This document shows, piece after piece, positions 63,920-64,000 of a DNA stretch of 64,000 bases (position 1 is its first letter; each line of letters opens with the position of its first letter). This DNA comes from Amoebidium appalachense. Its lineage: Eukaryota > Ichthyosporea. The DNA lies in assembly GCA_963693365.1 (NCBI GenBank), contig CAVNZM010000007.1, positions 2,046,001 through 2,110,000 of the forward strand, in the 5' to 3' direction. The notes under the pieces are model-generated. The model searched no databases. It saw only the letters and a list, made by a program, of their open reading frames with translations, and was not told the origin of the DNA. The position numbers and the translations under genes were made by a program.

Positions 63920-64000
63920 GACACGTACTTGCTATCCCAGCCACTGTAGTGCACGAGGTAGTGGGGCACTAGGGGGGCATTGCGGCTCTTGTGCCTGCCT
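57680..64000 (-). CDS. Chromo-barrel (Tudor-knot) protein with long disordered tail, possibly ARID4-like; 5' partial
   Basis: Exons on the minus strand: 63929->64000, 63158-63345, 61698-62464, 60767-61343, 59514-60026 and a last exon 57680-59156. The first two join within a lysine codon and give HYLVHYSGWDSK followed by KYDEWITEQQVVSVEQ, a chromo-barrel fold signature (Y-[LF]-[VI]-H-Y-x-G-W ... DEW) found in ARID4, MRG15/MSL3 and MYST proteins. About 1100 residues follow that are Glu/Lys/Arg-, Ser-, Gln- and Pro-rich, with short QQQQQQ and PPPP runs. The absence of an MRG domain and the long charged tail favour ARID4-like, but the diagnostic N-terminal domains lie beyond the window. The frame changes at homopolymer runs near 61129 and in the last exon (near 59080, 58095, 57975). 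If these are sequence errors, the protein is continuous to the TGA at 57680. Confidence 0.72.
59201..59305 (+). repeat. Poly-C block of about 100 bases
   Basis: Apart from a single T at 59225, about 105 consecutive C on the + strand (G on the sense strand) lead into an A-rich stretch. It is intronic in the chromo-barrel gene, just upstream of its last exon, and is the longest homopolymer in the window. Confidence 0.93.
62498..62744 (+). repeat. Duplicated 70-base block separated by G-runs
   Basis: The block GTGTTGAGGGGAATAGGATG.. through GTGACGGGTTGTGGGG occurs at 62540-62610 and again at 62641-62711, and each copy is bounded by G-runs of 25-40. It lies in the intron between the second and third visible chromo-barrel exons. 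Confidence 0.92.
63787..63876 (+). repeat. Dispersed G-tract-bounded repeat copy, diverged
   Basis: Between two G-runs (about 40 and 45 long): CAATATGCTTTACAACATAC, GACAGACAACACAATGCTAG and AAACAGTATCCATCC. These match the first half of the repeat family in order. Intronic in the chromo-barrel gene and antisense to it. Confidence 0.75.

Overview
The window is nuclear DNA from an intron-rich eukaryote. Proteins read through many spliced exons match conserved animal, fungal and protist families, with GT-AG introns and a mitochondrial-type fatty-acid enzyme. There are no bacterial-style operons or ribosome binding sites. The species cannot be named from the sequence. A unicellular relative of animals or another repeat-rich opisthokont would fit, but that is inference. 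The most visible trait is extreme simple-sequence content: (GT)n/(CA)n, poly-G/poly-C, (GA)n, and blocks where a T-run leads straight into a G-run. Nearly all long open frames are artefacts of these repeats.

Layout. 1-1432: 3' part of a decayed non-LTR retrotransposon on the + strand. 3268-40016, minus strand: a complete gene for a large ARF guanine-nucleotide exchange factor of the BIG/Sec7 type (ARFGEF1/2 family). I could resolve 42 coding exons with mutually compatible splice phases, giving about 1893 residues in the order DCB, acidic linker, HUS, Sec7, HDS. Its introns hold almost all of the microsatellites, a foldback element, minisatellites and many copies of a short dispersed repeat. 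40357-45286: an element with 21-bp perfect terminal inverted repeats. It carries a reverse transcriptase relic (same family as the copy at 1-1432), a second truncated copy of that family, and local tandem duplications. It sits between two divergently transcribed genes. 47006-54063, plus strand: a complete 11-exon gene for the mitochondrial trifunctional protein beta subunit (3-ketoacyl-CoA thiolase, HADHB; 469 residues), with all thiolase catalytic residues present. 57680-64000, minus strand: the 3' part of a gene for a chromo-barrel (Tudor-knot) protein with a very long disordered tail, perhaps ARID4-like. Its N-terminus lies beyond the right edge, and its reading frame changes at several homopolymer runs.

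The three genes are functionally unrelated: membrane traffic at the trans-Golgi/endosome, mitochondrial beta-oxidation, and probably chromatin. The BIG and HADHB genes are head to head around the inverted-repeat element. HADHB and the chromo-barrel gene are tail to tail. The unusual biology is in the non-coding part: acceptor splice sites placed directly at the end of (CA)n tracts, a dispersed repeat family bounded by G-tracts, a foldback element inside an intron, and a layered transposon island.
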